DNA from: a virus
Length of the DNA stretch: 64,000 nucleotides
Virus record (IMG/VR): IMGVR_UViG_3300030117_001894
Location: 1-64,000 of that record
Strand: one strand, 5' to 3'
The notes below the pieces were generated by a model. That model was given only the letters and a program-made list of their open reading frames with translations. It did no database searches and was not told the DNA's origin. Below, in pieces: positions 59,615 to 64,000 of the stretch. Position 1 is the first letter of the stretch; the number at the start of each line of letters is the position of its first letter. A program made the translations under genes and the position numbers.

Positions 59615-59616
59615 TT

Positions 59617-61113
59617 TCACATTTGATAGCATTTTGTTGTTTTAGGCTCTATTAAATACAAATTTTCTTTTGTTCGTGTAATACCAACATAAAACACTCT
59701 GTTTTCTTCATCAGGGTTTTGTTGGTAATTTTTATATACCCTTGTAGTTATATCGGTAAGTAATACAACGTTAGTGGCTTCCCCACCTTTAGCTGCATGA
59801 ATCGTAGACAATCGTATACGTGGTTGTTTAGTAATCTTTTCTCCTCTACGTAACATGGCTCTTATGTAACTAACCTCTTTAGGACTTAATAATGTAAAAA
59901 CATCATACCAAACACCATCAGGCAAGTCTGGTAAATGACTTTTGAAATCTTCGTACTGTAAAACTAAATCAGTATCTAATAAATCTAGTTTCTTAGGTGT
60001 TTTAACTTTGATATATTTTAAAATATTAGCGCATTCCGCCAAAGTTACTGTTTGACCTTTACGTAATCGTTCCCAATAAACAACCGCTCTAACTTTTGCT
60101 TCTGAAATAGACGGTCGACCTTTGACTTCGAAGAACCAACCTTCGTTTCTACAGTATTCATCAACCCCCTCTAACAAATAATTTGTTCTAGCTAAGACTA
60201 ACCAATCACCTTGATCCATATTTACCTGTTCTATCGTAGCTTCCCAACGAACTAATCCTTCGTCTGTTCTAGGTTTCCATTCTTTATAAATACGTGAACC
60301 GACTTGACCTATACACTGACTAGCAACTTTGTGTACAGAAGAAGGTACTCGGTACGATTGTTTTAATACCATAGCGTCTGTAGAATTTTCTATAAGATAC
60401 TCTACGTCAGCTCCCGCCCATTTATAAATAGCTTGGTCATCATCTCCTGCCACATAAATCTTTTTGGCTTTTTCTGCTAGTTTACGCACCACTGACCATT
60501 GCAAAGGAGAAAGGTCTTGTGCTTCATCTACGAACATAACATCTAATGCAGGTATATCACCGTCAACTAAGAAATTTTGTAACATATCCGTATAATCAAC
60601 AAGCAGCCGATCTTCTTTAAATAACTTCAATCCTCGAGCAAAACGTTCTAGCTCAAACCAACCTACCGCATCTTCAACCTCGTGCCATTGTTCTTTTAGT
60701 GGTACATCTCTCATCCTAGCTAAGTTTTCTATAAACGCTAAACGATCATCATGCGTCATACCAAATAAATGACCATCGTCAGAAGTCGTCCTACCTGTAA
60801 GTTTTAAATTAAGTTTTTCATTTAAATCAGATATATCTGAGCCACTTACTACGCTTTCTCTAGTAAGTCCTAGTTGTCTAAAAGCTAATGAATGTAAAGT
60901 ACGGAAAAATGGCAGTTGTTTATTAGTAATACTAAAGCGATTCATAGCTCTTTCTTTACCTTCGTTTACTGCTTTTTTAGTAAATGTGAAAAACCCAATA
61001 CGTTCAGGTTCAGTACCATTTTCTAGTTCGTCTTCAATTAAACCAAGCAATGTACTGGTTTTCCCTGTTCCTGGCGGTCCAAGAATAACTTGTGTGTGGC
61101 TAGGCAGGGTCAT
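59617..61113 (-). CDS. SF1 (UvrD/Dda-like) DNA helicase
   Basis: 498 aa from MTLPSHTQVI; this ATG lies in the end of the zinc-ribbon gene, implying coupling. Walker A ILGPPGTGKTS, motif Ia FFTFTKKAV, Walker B VMFVDEAQDLSPLQ, motif III VAGDDDQAIYKWAGA, motif V LSTIHAAKGGEATNV and motif VI RVFYVGITRTKENLY. Expected 3'-5' or Dda-type unwinding in replication or recombination. No DnaB-type helicase is visible in the window. Confidence 0.93.
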   Translation of the reverse strand: MTLPSHTQVILGPPGTGKTSTLLGLIEDELENGTEPERIGFFTFTKKAVNEGKERAMNRFSITNKQLPFFRTLHSLAFRQLGLTRESVVSGSDISDLNEKLNLKLTGRTTSDDGHLFGMTHDDRLAFIENLARMRDVPLKEQWHEVEDAVGWFELERFARGLKLFKEDRLLVDYTDMLQNFLVDGDIPALDVMFVDEAQDLSPLQWSVVRKLAEKAKKIYVAGDDDQAIYKWAGADVEYLIENSTDAMVLKQSYRVPSSVHKVASQCIGQVGSRIYKEWKPRTDEGLVRWEATIEQVNMDQGDWLVLARTNYLLEGVDEYCRNEGWFFEVKGRPSISEAKVRAVVYWERLRKGQTVTLAECANILKYIKVKTPKKLDLLDTDLVLQYEDFKSHLPDLPDGVWYDVFTLLSPKEVSYIRAMLRRGEKITKQPRIRLSTIHAAKGGEATNVVLLTDITTRVYKNYQQNPDEENRVFYVGITRTKENLYLIEPKTTKCYQM

Positions 61114-61252
61114 TCTCAAAACCGTGATAGACCTCAACATAAGTATTACAATTAGGACAACTAAGATTAGTTACAATATCGTACTCATCATCGTCTTCTA
61201 TATCATGATCACCACCCCAAATTAATTCTGTATTACAGTGCCAACAATTCAT
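61100..61252 (-). CDS. 50-aa zinc-ribbon protein
   Basis: Reads MNCWHCNTELIWGGDHDIED with a second pair in LSCPNC. Two CxxC sites form a zinc ribbon. Tiny proteins of just this type are frequent in marine phage replication regions. Overlaps both neighbours (AlkB-like stop and helicase start). Confidence 0.75.
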   Translation of the reverse strand: MNCWHCNTELIWGGDHDIEDDDEYDIVTNLSCPNCNTYVEVYHGFENDPA

Positions 61253-61827
61253 AATCCGCTCCTAAAAGTTAAATTAACTCTTTCTTCCGCTCCTACTAAA
61301 TCAGGAACAGCGTGAGTTGATTTCATCTGTGAGTGTCCATCGAACATAATTACATCACCGTGATCAAGAAGATATAACTTCTCATCTTTTACAAAATTTT
61401 CCTTAAAATCTACATCACTGGTATTTGTATGTCGTTTTATATTATTTTGATAAGTTCTCCAAGCAAAAACTCTAGGTGCACCAAAACTTAAAGAAACGAC
61501 TACGTCATTAAGAGTAGGCACAGTATCGCTGTGGTGTGGTATACCTTTATCATCAGGATAAAAACCACATAAACAAAAAGTAAATTTGATCTCTTTATCG
61601 AAAACTCTGGAAGCTACATCTTCTGCCGCAACCTTGATTAATTGCATTTTATGAGTCCATGGTTCAGGCTCATATAACTTACCTGCGTAATTAAAAGTTG
61701 AATCACCAAACCCACGAGTCGGTCGACCTTTAACCATCGTACCTTCGAACATACGTTCACGAGGATCATCCCATTTATCTATCCCGTGTTCGAATTCAGA
61801 AAAGATATGTTTAATGTGTTTAATCAT
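61249..61827 (-). CDS. AlkB-like 2-oxoglutarate/Fe(II) dioxygenase
   Basis: 192 aa. FYPDDKGIPHHSDTVP gives HxD (His99, Asp101); the distal iron ligand is His172 (STHAVP), and RVNLTFR (Arg183, Arg189) matches the AlkB 2-oxoglutarate and substrate-binding Rx5R. LSFGAPRVFAWR and DHGDVIMFDG complete the jelly roll. It could repair alkylated bases or oxidise a methyl base; close to the hypermodification-type cluster, so a role there is possible. Confidence 0.88.
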   Translation of the reverse strand: MIKHIKHIFSEFEHGIDKWDDPRERMFEGTMVKGRPTRGFGDSTFNYAGKLYEPEPWTHKMQLIKVAAEDVASRVFDKEIKFTFCLCGFYPDDKGIPHHSDTVPTLNDVVVSLSFGAPRVFAWRTYQNNIKRHTNTSDVDFKENFVKDEKLYLLDHGDVIMFDGHSQMKSTHAVPDLVGAEERVNLTFRSGL

Positions 61828-63347
61828 AATAAGTTATCGTTAAATTCTGGTAAATCGTGTGGCTCATCTTGAGCTTTAAATTCTTCTATATACCAAACGT
61901 TTACTCCTCGTCCTTTTATGTTAAAAAAGTGTGGCTCTCCATGTAGTTGTTTTAGTTTAGATGTTAATTTATTTCTTTGATAGTCTTTAAAGTTATGTCT
62001 ATGTAAATATTCCATTAAATCACCAAGTCTAAAATAGGTTTTACCATTATCTGTCCATGGTTTATGCAATAAAAGCTCATCACGTTCTCTCGCAGGTCGT
62101 TCTGTACAAAAATTTTCTAATAACTCTAAAAAATGCCCTTCTGTGGAGCTTTCTTTAGGAACTTCGACCACGGTTAACGCATCTAGGAGCTGCTGGATGA
62201 TTTGTCTCCAGACGTTTTCCTTAACTTTCTGAGGTATCTTATTTAAAGAATCCATACACTTTCTTTGAAATCTGTTTTGATTTAGTAAGTCATCTGTCTC
62301 TAATTCTAGTCTGCCACCTTCCACATCTAAGAACCAAATCGGTGGATCACTATCTTGTTTAGTTAAATTACTAAATAAAGGTGTGCCACCATTAGCACCA
62401 ATTCCATATTTACGTGTTCGGCATAGCGGACTATTACAATGACTAGCTATCGGCTGATCATTACATTTATAAAAGTAATCTTTTCGTTGTACTTGCTTAC
62501 CCACGGTCAAAACTTCTTGTGCTCCTAACGGTGGTTGCATATATTTTATATTTACATCTTCTAACCTTTTTTCCCAATCATCTGGATATTTCTTTCTAAG
62601 GAACACTCCTACATTAAACAATCCTGAATTACGTGTACCTTTAGGAAACCCCTGTACAATTAAATGCTGTATACACGGAGGTGACTGATCTAGCCAATCA
62701 ATAGCTTCGTTTAATGGACTAGCTTCCAATTTTTCTAACTCATCTGGAGTTAAAGCTAATTCAGATGCGAAATTAAGGAATTCTTCTGGACTTAATGCTC
62801 CACCATCTCTACCGTAGGCATAACGTGTTGAGTTCTCTCCTCCGAAGTAGGGCATATTTAAAGTACTACCTCTATCACCGCGTTCTAATAATAGTTGTGT
62901 TTGTTTAGGAAATATTTCTGCTTGACCGTAGCCGATTGCCGCGGCTAGTTGTCTAAGCTTTCGTTGTAGCATCGAAGCCGCAACAGGTTCTTGTAGGAAG
63001 ATATAGATATGTGCTCCTCCGCTTTTACTTCGACAAAGTATTAGAGGTAATTCTTGTTTAGCTAGTTTCTTAGCGAGATCTTTTAAATCAAGTTGATACT
63101 CATCAACATCGATCGCTCCCCAGACACAGCTGTTGTTTTCATCTATCGCTACAATACCTACGCTTTGATGACCTGACAAGTGGTCATCCCACAGCTTCAG
63201 AAGATCTTTATCAGATAACTCCTTAGATATGGTGATGTTTTTACCACTTGCCTTGCCATCCTCTCGAGTTTCATCACTTGCGGTAAATGTACCGTAAGCT
63301 TTCCGCAATCCAGCATAGCGTGTAGCAAATTTCTCTGCCAACGACAT
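61824..63347 (-). CDS. AEP-superfamily primase (TOTE/PrimPol-like)
   Basis: 507 aa. Archaeo-eukaryotic primase core: WGAIDVDEY (Asp80, Asp82), CRSKSGGAHIYIF (Ser/His motif, His113), GQAEIFPKQ. Then SPPCIQHLIVQGFPKGTRNS and a Cys/His cluster near 310-326 (CNDQPIASHC, CRTRKYG) as in primase C-terminal zinc regions, and a helical end. It would synthesise primers for the family A polymerase. It overlaps the AlkB-like gene by 4 bp. Confidence 0.85.
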   Translation of the reverse strand: MSLAEKFATRYAGLRKAYGTFTASDETREDGKASGKNITISKELSDKDLLKLWDDHLSGHQSVGIVAIDENNSCVWGAIDVDEYQLDLKDLAKKLAKQELPLILCRSKSGGAHIYIFLQEPVAASMLQRKLRQLAAAIGYGQAEIFPKQTQLLLERGDRGSTLNMPYFGGENSTRYAYGRDGGALSPEEFLNFASELALTPDELEKLEASPLNEAIDWLDQSPPCIQHLIVQGFPKGTRNSGLFNVGVFLRKKYPDDWEKRLEDVNIKYMQPPLGAQEVLTVGKQVQRKDYFYKCNDQPIASHCNSPLCRTRKYGIGANGGTPLFSNLTKQDSDPPIWFLDVEGGRLELETDDLLNQNRFQRKCMDSLNKIPQKVKENVWRQIIQQLLDALTVVEVPKESSTEGHFLELLENFCTERPARERDELLLHKPWTDNGKTYFRLGDLMEYLHRHNFKDYQRNKLTSKLKQLHGEPHFFNIKGRGVNVWYIEEFKAQDEPHDLPEFNDNLL

Positions 63348-63361
63348 AAACCCCCTCCTTG

Positions 63362-64000
63362 TTAGATTGCGTCGTCAAACGTAGTGTCTTTTACGTCATC
63401 TCTTTGATGTTCCTCTTTTACTTGAACGTCTCCTGATCTAGCCGCAGACATAAAGTCTTTAGCCATCATCGCAACAGGTATCTCGGTAGCACCTTCTTGA
63501 TTTACAGAATATCCGTTCCAACTACCTTTATCGTTAGATTGTGTAGTTGTAGTAAGTCTATAAGTATAAGCAAACATAGGAGCTTCTACAGACTCACCCT
63601 TGCTGTTTTCTACTCTAGCCATTCTTAACATCGTTAACCATTTTCTAGCAACACCTAATTGTGTTGAAGTAAACGTTACTACTGCTTGTTGAGGAGCATC
63701 CCCGTGTAGAACTAATACAAAAAACTGTGCAGTTTCTACTATCTCGTTACCTTCTGGTGTATAAGACCGTCTAGTTTCAGGATCTTTAGTACATTTAGAT
63801 AAGATTGAAATGTCATGGTTAGCGTTTACTAGACCACCACCTTTTTCTCTAGGAATCCATTCGATGTACTTTTTATTATAAGCACAAGGAACGATAACTA
63901 TTCCTTCTTCTCCGTCATACGCTTCACCTGTAACAGTGTTGTACAGATCCCCTGCACTCGCACCTTGTACATAACTACCGTGTTGTTTTTGTAGTTGTGG
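63362..64000 (-). CDS. Replication-module protein, 5' end outside window
   Basis: The frame is open from 64000, so the internal ATG at 63631 is not the start; at least 212 residues are seen. Core SAGDLYNTVTGEAYDGEEGI, VIVPCAYNKKYIEWIPREKG and FVLVLHGDAPQQAVVTFTST, with an acidic C-terminus (DDVKDTTFDDAI). Proteins with this NTVTGE...VPCxYxxxYIEWxPR pattern occur in replication clusters of many marine phages; the acidic end would suit an SSB-like role, which is unproven. Confidence 0.75.
   Translation of the reverse strand, partial: PQLQKQHGSYVQGASAGDLYNTVTGEAYDGEEGIVIVPCAYNKKYIEWIPREKGGGLVNANHDISILSKCTKDPETRRSYTPEGNEIVETAQFFVLVLHGDAPQQAVVTFTSTQLGVARKWLTMLRMARVENSKGESVEAPMFAYTYRLTTTTQSNDKGSWNGYSVNQEGATEIPVAMMAKDFMSAARSGDVQVKEEHQRDDVKDTTFDDAI

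Noticed and set aside
1-64000. Lysogeny module (integrase, repressor, att site)
   Set aside because: No recombinase or CI-like gene was seen; sequence outside the window is unknown.

Overview
The window is a 64 kb piece of an AT-rich tailed-phage genome, open at both ends: a helicase gene is cut at position 1 and a replication-module gene is cut at position 64000. It carries a P22-type portal, two-part terminase, SU10-type adaptor, nozzle/stabilization protein, several large internal (ejection) proteins and a fibre cluster. No tape measure, tail tube or sheath is visible, so a podovirus is the best fit. The host is not given by the sequence. AT richness, many protein types familiar from marine metagenomic phages (GTA-type holin, GroES-like protein, DUF7483-like fibre) and Gram-negative spanins suggest a virulent phage of a low-GC marine proteobacterium (inference). 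No integrase, repressor, tRNA or CRISPR was seen.

Layout: almost every gene is on the minus strand, so transcription runs from high to low coordinates. From 63.9 to 53.6 kb lies the replication and nucleotide module: AEP-type primase, AlkB-like dioxygenase, SF1 helicase, methyltransferase, a DNA-base-hypermodification protein of the HMUDK-helical/aGPT-Pplase type, a thymidylate synthase homologue and a family A DNA polymerase. From 53.5 to 41.1 kb lies an early accessory region of about 35 small genes in short operons. Each operon has a promoter of one recurring type (GCTTTACTTT, 16-18 bp spacer, TATAAT-like), often a hairpin in the 5' leader, and a strong AGAAAGGAGAAA ribosome site. From 41.1 to 38.7 kb a transition zone holds terS, two small winged-helix-like proteins and three unusual noncoding stretches (palindromes, a mosaic of microsatellites, a G-quadruplex motif with twin dyads). 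From 38.7 to 1.0 kb comes the late module: spanins, an ADP-ribosyltransferase-like protein, terL, portal, GroES-like protein, scaffold, capsid, adaptor and tail proteins, fibres, lysis genes, two exported repeat-rich proteins and the ejection proteins. A SNF2-type helicase on the plus strand meets this module tail to tail at 977-984.

The most notable system is the 56.5-59.6 kb cluster. A thymidylate-synthase-family enzyme lies next to a protein of the family tied to hypermodified thymine, which suggests that the virion DNA may carry a 5-hydroxymethyluracil-derived base. Other points of interest are a promoter-driven, structured, apparently noncoding leader of about 430 nt at 48.6-49.0 kb, and the shared promoter/hairpin/RBS design of the early operons.
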